Source: Bacteroidales bacterium UBA1064 (GTDB taxonomy: Bacteria > Bacteroidota > Bacteroidia > Bacteroidales > Tenuifilaceae). From it: a DNA stretch of 15,713 nucleotides. This document shows positions 7,488-15,475 of this stretch, piece by piece (the first letter of the stretch is position 1; each line of letters opens with the position of its first letter). A program made the translations under genes and the position numbers. The stretch covers positions 1 through 15,713 of the forward strand of contig DCDD01000012.1 of NCBI GenBank assembly GCA_002316235.1. Reading direction: 5' to 3'. Under the pieces are notes generated by a model. It had not been told where the DNA came from. It searched no databases and saw only the letters and a program-made list of their open reading frames with translations.

Positions 7488-9029
7488 CTAAAAAGGAATA
7501 TCGCTGCTATCAACCCCTTGCCCGGAGAGAAAATCATAATCCCCGTGGGTATCCTCGTTCATTTTAGAGCTGAAGGTTACGGGCACCGACGAGGTGAAAG
7601 GTGAATGCGAGGGCTGAATATCGCCATAGTGCACGTCGTCGAAATCGGAAAATTTCGCCATCTCCTTACGGAAGTTAAGCTTAATATCATCAACAGGGCC
7701 ATTACGATGCTTGGCCACAATAATTTCGGCAATCCCCTGGGTGGAATTTCCATCCTCATCCTCCATAAAACCATAGTACTCCGGCCGGTGAATGAAAATC
7801 ACCACGTCGGCATCCTGCTCAATAGCACCTGACTCCCTAAGATCGGAGAGCTGCGGTCGTTTATATCCCCCTCGTGTTTCAACCGAGCGGTTGAGCTGCG
7901 AAAGGGCAATAATGGGAACGTTTAGCTCCTTGGCAATTGCCTTCAATGAGCGGGAAATGGTGCTTACCTCCTGCTCACGATTGCCCTTGGTTTCTGAAGG
8001 GCCGGTCATAAGCTGCAGGTAGTCAATAATTATCACGCCCACATCATACTGTGCCTTGAGTCGTCGGCACTTTGCCCTAAACTCGAAAAGGGAAAGTGCG
8101 GGTGTATCGTCAATAAAGATTTTGGCTTCCGAAAGATTTTTAATTTTAACGGTAAGCTGAGTCCACTCGCTTTGGTCGATCCGGCCATTGCGGATTTTTT
8201 CGGACGCAATTCCCGACTCGCTAACAATAAGCCTGTTCACCAGCTGCAGGTTCGACATCTCAAGCGAGAAGAACGCAACCGGAACGTCGTGGTCAACCGC
8301 CATGTTCCTGGCCATGGAAAGAACGAAGGCAGTTTTACCCATGGATGGACGAGCGGCTACGATAATGAGGTCGGAATTCTGCCATCCCGATGTAAGCCTG
8401 TCGAGCGCTGTGAAGCCCGAAGGCACACCGCTTAACCCGTCTTCCCTCTTCCCCGCTTCCTCAATCTGCTTAATTGCCTTTTTTATGATGGTGGTAATGG
8501 GTTGCGTATCGCTTTTAATGTTTCCCTCTGCAACTTTAAACAGCTCCATTTCGGAGTAATCGAGCAGCTCATCAACGTCCACATCTTCATCGAACGACCT
8601 GTTTTGAATATCGGTTGAAACCCGTATCAGCTCACGCTGAATAAACTTTTGGGCAATAATCTTAGCATGGTATTCCAGATGGGCTGCTGACCCCACCTTG
8701 GTGGTAAGTTGTGCCAGAAAAGCGGCTCCTCCAATCTCCTCCAACTTGTTCTGCCTCCTAAGCTCCTCGGTAACCGTAAACAGGTCGATGGGCTCCAGCC
8801 TGGATGATAAATCCTGTATGGCCTTAAAAATTTCCTGGTGGGTCTCCTTATAGAAGCATTCGGGTTTAAGAATTTCGCTGACTATGACAACAGCATCCTT
8901 TTCCACCATAATAGCGCCCAGCACTGCTTCTTCAAGTTCAATTGCCTGCGGGGGCACCTTGCCCATTTCTGCTGCGAGGGGTTTAGCCACCCTGGTCTTC
9001 CTGCTGCCTGTAGGGTTCTTTTCTGCCAT
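7488..9029 (-). CDS. dnaB: Replicative DNA helicase DnaB
   Basis: Hexameric 5'-3' helicase at the replication fork. From the ATG at 9029 the product has 513 residues. The N-terminal helical domain begins PPQAIELEEAVLGAIM (26-41) and is followed by a linker and the RecA-like motor (~195-460). The motor has Walker A AARPSMGKT (225-233), SLEMS (255-259), Walker B IIIDYLQLM (333-341), SQLNRSVETR (377-386) and RESGAIEQDADVV (398-410). No intein interrupts it. An upstream in-frame ATG at 9080 would add 17 residues, but the promoter -7 box lies between the two, so 9029 is preferred. The last ~50 residues form a polar tail ending DSSDIPF, which looks like the tip of the single-strand-binding protein SSB. 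The gene is monocistronic and divergent from gldB. Confidence 0.97.
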   Translation of the reverse strand: MAEKNPTGSRKTRVAKPLAAEMGKVPPQAIELEEAVLGAIMVEKDAVVIVSEILKPECFYKETHQEIFKAIQDLSSRLEPIDLFTVTEELRRQNKLEEIGGAAFLAQLTTKVGSAAHLEYHAKIIAQKFIQRELIRVSTDIQNRSFDEDVDVDELLDYSEMELFKVAEGNIKSDTQPITTIIKKAIKQIEEAGKREDGLSGVPSGFTALDRLTSGWQNSDLIIVAARPSMGKTAFVLSMARNMAVDHDVPVAFFSLEMSNLQLVNRLIVSESGIASEKIRNGRIDQSEWTQLTVKIKNLSEAKIFIDDTPALSLFEFRAKCRRLKAQYDVGVIIIDYLQLMTGPSETKGNREQEVSTISRSLKAIAKELNVPIIALSQLNRSVETRGGYKRPQLSDLRESGAIEQDADVVIFIHRPEYYGFMEDEDGNSTQGIAEIIVAKHRNGPVDDIKLNFRKEMAKFSDFDDVHYGDIQPSHSPFTSSVPVTFSSKMNEDTHGDYDFLSGQGVDSSDIPF

Positions 9030-9047
9030 ATCATTTTTCTTAGCCCA

Positions 9048-9081
9048 CAAAGGTAAGAATAGCCCAGCTCTTAACCCCAAT
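9048..9081 (-). promoter_or_regulatory. Promoter of dnaB
   Basis: The -7 box TACCTTTG (minus strand, 9048-9055) is a full match to TAnnTTTG. ATTG (9078-9081) lies 22 nt upstream, slightly longer than the usual spacing. The predicted start near 9041 leaves a leader of about 12 nt to the ATG at 9029, which excludes the longer in-frame start at 9080. Confidence 0.65.
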
Positions 9082-9196
9082 GGGTGGCAAAGTGTTTTTT
9101 AACAAAAGAGACAGGCTTACAAACAAGTTATTAACCATACTAAAATATTGGTTGATGCTTAGCTAATTTTAATACTCTTGTTCCATAACGCTTTGC

Positions 9197-9204
9197 TATC
9201 TTTG
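9197..9204 (+). promoter_or_regulatory. -7 box of gldB
   Basis: TATCTTTG matches TAnnTTTG. The nearest upstream TTG (9178-9180) is 16 nt away, shorter than usual. The transcription start should fall near 9210, which would make an ATG at 9212 leaderless and favours the ATG at 9224. Confidence 0.55.
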
Positions 9205-9223
9205 GGGGCAAATGTCAACCTGC

Positions 9224-10234
9224 ATGAACCGGGTCATACTCTTTTCACTTACTGCTCTTGTGCTCCTCATTTCCTGCAAACCCAACAGGACTGAGAGGAT
9301 TGACCCGACCAATGTTCCAGCTAGCATTCAGCTGGAGAGGTTTGAGCAGGATTTATTTTCTGCTTCGCCCGACAGCCTGCAGACCCTAGTACCCGAGTTA
9401 AGAAAGAAGTACGGGCGTTTTGTCGATTTATTCTCCGAGGGAATTATCCATATTGGAAAAACCGACAGCCCCGAGTACTGCAATTACCTGTCGCAATTTC
9501 TAAGCGATACCATGGTGCAAAACGCCTACCGATTATCGCAGCAAAAGTTCCAAAACATAAGCAGTATTAAGGTCTGCCTTAATGAAGCATTCAATAGATT
9601 TCACTGCTACTTCCCCGATAAGCCAGTTCCAAAAATTTACACGTTTGTCTCGGGGTACAACCTTTCGTTGGCCGTTGACGACAGCATTCTGGCTATTGGG
9701 CTTGACCGATATCTGGGCAGCAATACCGTTCAGTATAAGCTGCTGGGTATTCCTCGCTACCAGGTGAGAAACATGCGTCCAGAAAAGATACCTTCGGATG
9801 CCATTCGCGCCTGGATGTATGGTTCGTTCAGCTTCCACGACTCTACTGACAACCTGCTAAGCAACCTAATATATGAGGGACAGGTGATGTACCTTACCAA
9901 GCAAATGCTACCGCAGGAGTCCGATTCGCTGATTTTTGGTTTCACACCCAGCCAGCACCGCTGGTGCCTGAAAAACGAGAAAGCGATGTGGACTAATTTA
10001 ATTGAGAATAAGCTTCTTTTTAGCACCAACACGCTGGATATTAACAAGTTTATTAATGATGCACCCTTTACCTCGGGATTTCCACAGGAGTCGCCAGGCA
10101 GGGCTGCCGTTTGGATAGGCTACAGAATTGTGGAATCGTTGATGAAAAATAACGATACCCTTACCCTAAGCGAAATGATGGGCATATCCGACTACCAAAA
10201 GTTTCTGGCAATGTCGAGGTATAAACCTAGATAG
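9224..10234 (+). CDS. gldB: GldB-type gliding-motility lipoprotein
   Basis: Lipoprotein resembling GldB, which is required for gliding in flavobacteria and is widespread in Bacteroidota, including non-gliders. From ATG 9224 it has 336 residues. A short signal peptide (residues 1-17) runs to the lipobox LISC with Cys18. The conserved early element IQLERFEQDLFS follows, then P.L...YG.F..LF. The middle part has FPDKPVPKIYTFVSGYN and the GLDRYLG element. The late region has LIYEGQVMYL (215-224), at the place where distantly related DUF2268-type metallopeptidases have HExxH, so no zinc site is expected. An ATG four codons earlier (9212) is in frame but too close to the -7 box. It is consistent with the T9SS cargo at the left edge; whether this organism glides cannot be told. 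Confidence 0.85.
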   Translation: MNRVILFSLTALVLLISCKPNRTERIDPTNVPASIQLERFEQDLFSASPDSLQTLVPELRKKYGRFVDLFSEGIIHIGKTDSPEYCNYLSQFLSDTMVQNAYRLSQQKFQNISSIKVCLNEAFNRFHCYFPDKPVPKIYTFVSGYNLSLAVDDSILAIGLDRYLGSNTVQYKLLGIPRYQVRNMRPEKIPSDAIRAWMYGSFSFHDSTDNLLSNLIYEGQVMYLTKQMLPQESDSLIFGFTPSQHRWCLKNEKAMWTNLIENKLLFSTNTLDINKFINDAPFTSGFPQESPGRAAVWIGYRIVESLMKNNDTLTLSEMMGISDYQKFLAMSRYKPR

Positions 10235-10522
10235 TAAGCTACTTGCAAATTTCACTTTTAAAGATTTTCAAAACGAAGTAGAAATAGCATTAGCATGAAC
10301 CCCAATTGCATTTTTAAAAAGCTGAAGGCACCAACAAAATGGACCAAAAAACCATCAAAGCATAAACAAAAAATGAAACAGCTTGTTGCTAATCATTAAT
10401 ATCAGTAAGTAATAGCGCAACAACATCATTTAATTTTCAACTTACCTGTCTTTTAAATTTTCATATTCAACCCTTTGGAACCTACAAAGTATAAATACAA
10501 ACTATTTTAAATATCTATTATA
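10235..10522 (+). other. AT-rich leader region upstream of fhs
   Basis: This 288-nt gap is very AT-rich. I find no exact TAnnTTTG box, Shine-Dalgarno, strong hairpin or open frame in it. A partial match, ACCCTTTG within TTCAACCCTTTGG (about 10467-10479), sits roughly 45 nt before the fhs start but lacks the TA and a -33 element. The fhs promoter remains undefined, and no known riboswitch pattern is recognised. Confidence 0.5.
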
Positions 10523-12193
10523 ATGAAATCAGACATTGAAATTGCCCATGAGGTTAAAATGAAGCCAGTTACCGAAATAGCGGGCAAACTGGGAATTGAT
10601 GCGGACGACCTGGTGCTTTACGGGAAGTACAAGGCTAAGGTGCCGCTAAAGTATATCGACAAAAACAAGTACCAGAAAAACAAGCTGGTGCTGGTTTCGG
10701 CCATTTCACCCACCCCAGCAGGTGAAGGGAAAACAACGGTTTCAATAGGCCTGGCGCAAGCGCTTAACCGGTTGGGAAAGCAGACTACGGTGGTTCTTCG
10801 TGAGCCCTCATTAGGCCCGGTATTTGGAGTAAAGGGTGGTGCCACCGGTGGCGGATACTCCCAGGTGCTTCCTATGGAGGACATCAACCTGCACTTCACC
10901 GGCGATTTTGCCGCCATCGAACGTGCCCATAACCTGTTGGCAGCCCTGATTGACAACAACATCCAAAGCAAAAAACGCTCACTCGGTATAGACCCCCGAA
11001 CCGTAAGGTGGAAAAGGATTATGGACATGAACGACCGCTCGCTCCGACACATCATCGTTGGGCTGGGAGGAACATCACATGGCGTCCCTCGCGAAACGGG
11101 ATTTGACATTACCGCAGCATCGGAGGTTATGGCCATTCTTTGCCTGGCCGAGAATATCGACGACCTGAAAAAAAGGCTGGGCAACATCTTTATTGGTTTC
11201 ACATATGATAAAAAGCCCATCTACGCCCGCGACCTAAACGCCCAGGGAGCAATGGCTGCCCTACTGCGCGATGCCATCATGCCAAACCTGGTTCAAACTA
11301 TTGAGGGTACCCCGGCCATTATCCATGGAGGCCCATTCGCCAACATAGCCCAGGGAACCAACTCGGTTCTAGCCACCAAGCTGGGCCTGTCGCTCAGCGA
11401 CTTTGTAGTTACCGAGGCTGGATTTGGGTTTGACCTTGGCGCCGAAAAGTTTATCGATATCAAGTGCGAGTATGCCGGCTTAAACCCCAACACCGTGGTT
11501 CTGGTTGCAACTGTAAGAGCGTTAAAGTACCATGGCAATAAACCGTTGAAGGAAGTATCGCAGCCCGATTTGGAGGCGCTCAAAAGAGGAATTGGCAACC
11601 TGCAGAAACATGTAGAAAACATGAAGCAATTCGGTATATGCCCGGTGGTAGCCATCAACCGCTTTACCTCCGATACCGATGAGGAGGTTGAGTATATCAA
11701 ACAGGTGTGCCGTGATATGTCCGTTCAAGTAGCCGCTGTTGATGTTTGGGGAAAAGGTGGAGAAGGAGCTATTGAGCTGGCCGAAATTGTGAACAAAATT
11801 GCATCGAGCTGCTCTGCTCAGCACAAAACTCTTTACGATTGGAGCTGGACGCCCGAGTTAAAAATTGAAACCCTGGCCAAGAGGATATACGGCGCTGAGG
11901 CGGTTGACTACACCCCCCAGGCAAAAGCTGACCTGGAAAAGGTTTACTCCCTTGGCCTCGATAAGCTACCCATATGCGTAGCCAAGACCCAAAAATCGCT
12001 ATCGGACAACCCCGACCTGTTGGGTCGTCCAAAGGATTTTGTAGTAACCGTGCGGGAAATTGAAGTGGCCTCCGGAGCGGGATTTATTATCCCCATAACC
12101 GGCCAGATTATGCGTATGCCCGGGTTGCCCGATGAACCCGCAGCCGAACGAATGGATGTGGATAACAACGGAGTAATTACTGGGTTGTTCTAA
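10523..12193 (+). CDS. fhs: Formate-tetrahydrofolate ligase
   Basis: ATP-dependent synthesis of 10-formyl-tetrahydrofolate from formate, supplying one-carbon units for purines and formyl-Met, and also used in reverse by some anaerobes. The P-loop is TPAGEGKTT (64-72). It is followed by the strongly conserved stretch 94-111, which begins EPSLGPVFGVKGGA and ends in a Gly run, then the substrate region MEDINLHFTGD. Further family blocks are FDITAASEVMAIL, GTPAIIHGGPFANIAQGTNS and VVTEAGFGFDLGAEKF. The 556-residue length is usual. The ATG at 10523 has an A/T-rich leader without a Shine-Dalgarno. The gene stands alone and ends in a clear terminator. Nothing around it points to an acetogenic Wood-Ljungdahl cluster, so a biosynthetic role is more likely. 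Confidence 0.97.
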   Translation: MKSDIEIAHEVKMKPVTEIAGKLGIDADDLVLYGKYKAKVPLKYIDKNKYQKNKLVLVSAISPTPAGEGKTTVSIGLAQALNRLGKQTTVVLREPSLGPVFGVKGGATGGGYSQVLPMEDINLHFTGDFAAIERAHNLLAALIDNNIQSKKRSLGIDPRTVRWKRIMDMNDRSLRHIIVGLGGTSHGVPRETGFDITAASEVMAILCLAENIDDLKKRLGNIFIGFTYDKKPIYARDLNAQGAMAALLRDAIMPNLVQTIEGTPAIIHGGPFANIAQGTNSVLATKLGLSLSDFVVTEAGFGFDLGAEKFIDIKCEYAGLNPNTVVLVATVRALKYHGNKPLKEVSQPDLEALKRGIGNLQKHVENMKQFGICPVVAINRFTSDTDEEVEYIKQVCRDMSVQVAAVDVWGKGGEGAIELAEIVNKIASSCSAQHKTLYDWSWTPELKIETLAKRIYGAEAVDYTPQAKADLEKVYSLGLDKLPICVAKTQKSLSDNPDLLGRPKDFVVTVREIEVASGAGFIIPITGQIMRMPGLPDEPAAERMDVDNNGVITGLF

Positions 12194-12221
12194 TTATCTA
12201 AATACTAAATGAACAAGAGTT

Positions 12222-12260
12222 AAGGAGACGGGTTCAAATAACCTGCCTCCTTTTCTTTTT
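12222..12260 (+). terminator. Intrinsic terminator of fhs
   Basis: AAGGAG (12222-12227) pairs with CTCCTT (12247-12252), and GGGTT/AACCT pairs within. This makes a GC-rich stem with a small loop, followed by the T-rich tract TTTTCTTTTT (12251-12260). It starts about 28 nt after the fhs stop and ends on the last bases of the convergent porin gene. Confidence 0.8.
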
Positions 12261-13377
12261 AAAAGGCCAGCTCCACCATAAATTCGATTACCTCCTCAAC
12301 CATGCCACTACTTTCATTACGGCTGTAATCAACAACAAGTTTATTGCGTCTAAATAAACTATAGGCAACTCCTACCACGCTCTGCGTAATGTTTCCAAAT
12401 TCAGAGAGATTTCGACCCTTAACATAATCGTAACGGCCAAAGATGGAGAGCCTATTCCGTAACAACTTAAACTCAACAAAAGCACTCCATCCCCATACCT
12501 TATAGGAAACACCAAGGGTGTCGGCTAAAGAACCGCTATAATTACCAACACTGCTAAACACCTGCCCACAAAGTGTAACGGGCTGGCCCTGGTACGACAG
12601 CACACCCACGTTGGTATTCCAATCGGGAGAAAGCGTGGTGTTTCCCTTTCCGGTTGCCCCTGTATAGGATAGCTGTAAACCGGGAATCATGTCTGGTAAG
12701 GGACGTAGGGTTAACCGGTACTGTAAAGTCTTGTTATTGTTTTCCTCTATGTTATGGTAACCGCCGCCATTATACACACCAATGGCCAACGATCCATACC
12801 TGCCGGGATAGTCACTACCAACCCGTGTCTGGTAACCTTCATTAAGTGTTCCTCCCAGCAATGCAGCTGCCATCACCCCAAAATCGGCTGAAATCAAAAT
12901 ATCTGACTTCTCTAGAAAATGGTTACCCTGAATCCTATAGGGGTTGATTTTCTCCTCAAACTCAATCCACGGAGTGAACACCTCTCCTATAAATACAGCA
13001 GGATTGGTAAAAATCCAGAAATCACCCGGCTCTTCCAGCTTCATATAGCAGTACTTGAGCCGCATTTCCATATCACCCTGACCATCTCCCTCGCGATCGA
13101 GAGTAATATCAGGGGTTATTCTTCCCGAAATATTCTTGTTAAGCGATTTTATGAAGTTGATATAGCCTCGCTTTACAGTAAATTCATTAGTGCTCCCACT
13201 ATTTCCGTTAAAGTAGCGGTAACCTAAGAAAATTTGAGTAGAAACTGAAATATCATTCGGCTTGTTAGCCGACAATTCCTGATTATTTAATCTAAGAGTG
13301 TCAGCAACCTGTTGCCCAAAAACTTTGGGAAAAGTGAGGAGAAGTAGAATCGTAAGAATAAACCAACCCTTCATCAT
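12259..13377 (-). CDS. Outer-membrane porin of the phosphate-selective porin O/P type
   Basis: Predicted 372-residue beta-barrel. The start MMKGWFILTILLLLTFPKVFG gives a Sec signal peptide with likely cleavage before QQ (about residue 22). The mature protein alternates polar and hydrophobic residues, with barrel strands such as RYGSLAIGVYNGGGY and LQYRLTLRPLPDMIPGLQLSY, and ends in VELAF with the terminal Phe expected of outer-membrane proteins. The order FLGYRYFNG...FTVKRGYINF...ITPDITLDREGDGQGD...FIGEVFTPW resembles the Bacteroidota OprO/OprP-like (Porin_O_P) family. The open frame extends 90 codons upstream to 13647, but that part crosses the promoter and the tal gene and is not coding. 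Real phosphate selectivity is not shown. It diverges from tal and converges on fhs. Confidence 0.8.
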   Translation of the reverse strand: MMKGWFILTILLLLTFPKVFGQQVADTLRLNNQELSANKPNDISVSTQIFLGYRYFNGNSGSTNEFTVKRGYINFIKSLNKNISGRITPDITLDREGDGQGDMEMRLKYCYMKLEEPGDFWIFTNPAVFIGEVFTPWIEFEEKINPYRIQGNHFLEKSDILISADFGVMAAALLGGTLNEGYQTRVGSDYPGRYGSLAIGVYNGGGYHNIEENNNKTLQYRLTLRPLPDMIPGLQLSYTGATGKGNTTLSPDWNTNVGVLSYQGQPVTLCGQVFSSVGNYSGSLADTLGVSYKVWGWSAFVEFKLLRNRLSIFGRYDYVKGRNLSEFGNITQSVVGVAYSLFRRNKLVVDYSRNESSGMVEEVIEFMVELAF

Positions 13378-13391
13378 TTTAACATTTTTAG

Positions 13392-13422
13392 CAAAAATAT
13401 GTAAACATCCCAACTGGTGCAA
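13392..13422 (-). promoter_or_regulatory. Promoter of the porin gene
   Basis: TTGC (13419-13422, minus strand), 19 nt, then TATTTTTG (13392-13399) matches the Bacteroidota consensus at ideal spacing. The predicted start lies about 8-10 nt before the ATG at 13377, which fixes the short start of the porin. Confidence 0.75.
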
Positions 13423-13434
13423 CCATGTTAGGAG

Positions 13435-13465
13435 TTGCTGCCCCACTAAAAAATATGTAGATTTG
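13435..13465 (+). promoter_or_regulatory. Promoter of the tal-tsaC operon
   Basis: TTGC (13435-13438), exactly 19 nt, then TAGATTTG (13458-13465) gives a consensus Bacteroidota promoter. The predicted start near 13471 leaves about 20 nt to the tal ATG. Its -33 box is only 12 nt from that of the divergent porin promoter. Confidence 0.8.
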
Positions 13466-13491
13466 CAAAGAAATCTAAAAATCCAGGTAGC

Positions 13492-14148
13492 ATGAAATTT
13501 TTCATTGACACGGCAAATCTTGACCAAATTCGAGAAGCTAACGATTTGGGCGTTCTTGATGGAGTTACCACCAACCCTTCGCTGATGGCCAAGGAGAACA
13601 TCAGGGGTAGTGAGAATATTAAAAAGCACTATGTTGATATCTGCCACATAGTAAAGGGTGATGTTAGCGCCGAGGTAATTGCCACCGATTACGAAGGAAT
13701 GATAAGAGAAGGCAAGGAGCTAGCTGCACTCCACCCTCAGATTGTTGTGAAGGTTCCGTGCATACGGGAGGGCATTAAGGCGATAAAGCATTTCTCCGAT
13801 AGCGGTATCCGTACAAACTGCACGCTGGTTTTCTCGGCAGGACAGGCGCTACTTGCTGCAAAGGCTGGGGCAACCTATGTTTCTCCCTTCATTGGTAGGT
13901 TAGACGACACTTCCACCGATGGTGTTGCGCTTATCCGGCAAATTGTTGAAATCTACAGGCACTACGGTTACCAAACCAAGGTGCTGGCTGCCTCCATTCG
14001 TCATACCATGCACATTATCCAGTGTTTAGAGGCAGGAGCCGATGTTGCAACATGCCCATTGAATGCAATTCTTGGGCTACTCAACCATCCCCTTACTGAC
14101 ATCGGACTTCAGAAGTTCCTCGACGACTTTAAAAAGGTTAACGGTTAA
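13492..14148 (+). CDS. tal: Transaldolase, short TalC/FSA-like form
   Basis: Class I aldolase of the TAL/FSA family, 218 residues, the short decameric-type subfamily. It transfers dihydroxyacetone between sugar phosphates in the non-oxidative pentose phosphate pathway. Visible blocks are MKFFIDTAN (Asp6), VTTNPSL (25-31), the Schiff-base lysine in IVVKVP (Lys87), TNCTLVFS (111-118) and SPFIGRLDD. Residues VSAEV just before the active site fit transaldolase rather than the fructose-6-phosphate aldolase wording (AQV) of E. coli FsaA, so I prefer transaldolase, but the two activities are hard to separate by eye. The ATG follows a weak AGG about 4 nt upstream. Its TAA overlaps the tsaC ATG by one base. 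Confidence 0.93.
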   Translation: MKFFIDTANLDQIREANDLGVLDGVTTNPSLMAKENIRGSENIKKHYVDICHIVKGDVSAEVIATDYEGMIREGKELAALHPQIVVKVPCIREGIKAIKHFSDSGIRTNCTLVFSAGQALLAAKAGATYVSPFIGRLDDTSTDGVALIRQIVEIYRHYGYQTKVLAASIRHTMHIIQCLEAGADVATCPLNAILGLLNHPLTDIGLQKFLDDFKKVNG

Positions 14149-14771
14149 TGCCCGAGTGCCTCTACATTAAAATGTACCCTCAGAACCTCAACCCCCGCGA
14201 TATTGAGCGTGCGGTTGAGGTGCTGAAGCGCGGCGGAGTCATCATTTATCCCACCGATACGGTTTACGGCATTGGGTGCGACATCACCAACACCAAGGCG
14301 GTGGAGCGCATCATCAAGATAAAGGGAATGAAGCCTAAGGAGGCCAATTTTTCATTTATCTGCCACGACCTTAGCCACATAGCCGATTTTGCCCGGGTGG
14401 ATAACAGCACATTCAGGCTGATGAAAAAGAATTTGCCCGGCCCATTTACCTTTATCCTCCCCGGTCTTAACCGGGTTCCCGATTACTTCCTAAGCCGCCG
14501 TAAAACAGTGGGTATCCGCATTCCCAACCATCCCATACCCGTTGAAATTGTCCGTCAGCTGGGAAACCCCATCCTCACCACATCGCTAAAGGACAGCGAC
14601 GAGGTGATTGAGTACACCACCGATCCCGAGCTAATTTTTGAAAACTACCAGTATTTGGTTGACCTGGTTATTGACGGAGGCGCAGGTAATAATATTCCTT
14701 CAACGGTTGTTGACTGTACAGGCGACGAACCAGCTATAATCCGTGAAGGGTTGGGCGAACTTGTCTTTTAA
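14148..14771 (+). CDS. tsaC: L-threonylcarbamoyladenylate synthase (YrdC/Sua5 family)
   Basis: Makes threonylcarbamoyl-AMP from threonine, bicarbonate and ATP, the first step of the t6A37 modification of ANN-decoding tRNAs. The 207 residues form a single YrdC domain without the extra Sua5 C-terminal domain. Conserved blocks are VIIYPTDTVYGIG (31-43), KIKGMKPKE (57-65), LPGPFTFILP (96-105), KTVGIRIPNHP (119-129), ILTTSL, and STVVDCT followed by IIREG near the end. The start ATG shares its A with the tal stop (TAATG), so translation is coupled to tal. A second in-frame ATG eight codons later (14172) is possible. The broken mobA-like gene begins 7 nt after the stop. Confidence 0.93.
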   Translation: MPECLYIKMYPQNLNPRDIERAVEVLKRGGVIIYPTDTVYGIGCDITNTKAVERIIKIKGMKPKEANFSFICHDLSHIADFARVDNSTFRLMKKNLPGPFTFILPGLNRVPDYFLSRRKTVGIRIPNHPIPVEIVRQLGNPILTTSLKDSDEVIEYTTDPELIFENYQYLVDLVIDGGAGNNIPSTVVDCTGDEPAIIREGLGELVF

Positions 14772-14778
14772 CCCTACC

Positions 14779-15443
14779 ATGCAACATTCCATCACGCTGG
14801 CTATTCTTGCCAGTGGCAAAGCTACCAGAATGGGTAGAGTTGGTAAGGCTTTTTTAAAAGTTGAAAGAAAAACCAATAATTCAAAGAATTTACGAAAGCC
14901 TTTCGAGCTTATTTACCCAAGTAATCAAAATCACAAACACCACAAGTACAGAATATCGGACTCCGTCAAATATTTACCCCGACACGTTGAATAAAGGCTG
15001 TCCTCTAGGCGGTTTACATTCTGCCCTGTTCCACTCCTTCACGGAACTTGTATTTATAGCTGCATCGGATACGCCCTGCCCCGATAGAAATTTTGCCTAA
15101 AAAATCATACAGGGTCATTTCAGCATCAAGCCAATGACGGAGATATTTGCACCTAGTATAAACGGGCTTGCCGAACCTTGATTTGGAATTTACTCAAAAA
15201 CGGAGCCTTTCCATGGTTGAAGAAACCTTATGGGATGGTTTTGATCATATCATGTCAGAATTGCATCGGGCTTGTGTAACCAATCACATGGATTTGCCCC
15301 CTACCCCTTCTGCTAAAGGCGCTTGTTACAACATCAACTTGCCTGCCGACCTGAATAAATTACCAGCCAAAGAAAGCCTGGGTAGCGTGTTGTCTAGACA
15401 AAAGCAAGCTAAAATCAAAGAAAGCTTGTCGGGCTCTGAGTGA
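14779..15443 (+). pseudogene. mobA: Broken molybdenum cofactor guanylyltransferase-like gene (mobA)
   Basis: A MobA-type nucleotidyltransferase can be traced across frames. Frame 1 (14779-14872) gives ITLAILASGKATRMG and GKAFLKVE, the nucleotide-binding start LAGGxSxRMG with Ser in place of the second Gly. One extra A in the A5 run at 14868-14872 moves the match to frame 2: KPIIQRIYESL, KGCPLGGLHSAL, FIAASDTPC, then EIFAPSINGLAEP and FGIYSKTEPF. Frame 2 holds stops at 15098 (TAA) and 15179 (TGA, where a Leu codon is expected). Around 15210-15222 the match moves to frame 3: VEETLWDGFDHIMSELHRA and ACYNINLPADLNKL, the usual NINTPEDL-like end. Several independent lesions argue for true decay, not a single read error. 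Intact MobA would add GMP to molybdopterin. Confidence 0.85.
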
Positions 15444-15475
15444 AACTGTCGGGTTTCTGACGGAACAAGCCCGAC
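15428..15475 (+). repeat. Inverted repeat with two alternative left arms
   Basis: AGCCCGAC (15468-15475) can pair with GTCGGGCT at 15428-15435, or, as AAGCCCGAC (15467-15475) with one G:U, with GTCGGGTTT at 15449-15457. The two left arms are near-direct repeats, so only one hairpin forms at a time. No T-run follows, so it is not a simple terminator. It overlaps the end of the mobA remnant. Confidence 0.45.

Noticed and set aside
10618..11220. 200-codon open frame antisense to fhs
   Set aside because: It lies wholly inside a highly conserved gene, has no promoter box, and its Arg/Ser/Pro-rich product looks like a codon-bias shadow.
13378..13647. 90-codon N-terminal extension of the porin frame
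   Set aside because: It crosses two promoters and the start of tal, and the signal peptide begins only at 13377.
15210..15443. Separate small gene read from ATG 15168 in frame 3
   Set aside because: The part from about 15210 continues the MobA C-terminus (NINLPADL), so it is a piece of the broken gene and not an independent one.
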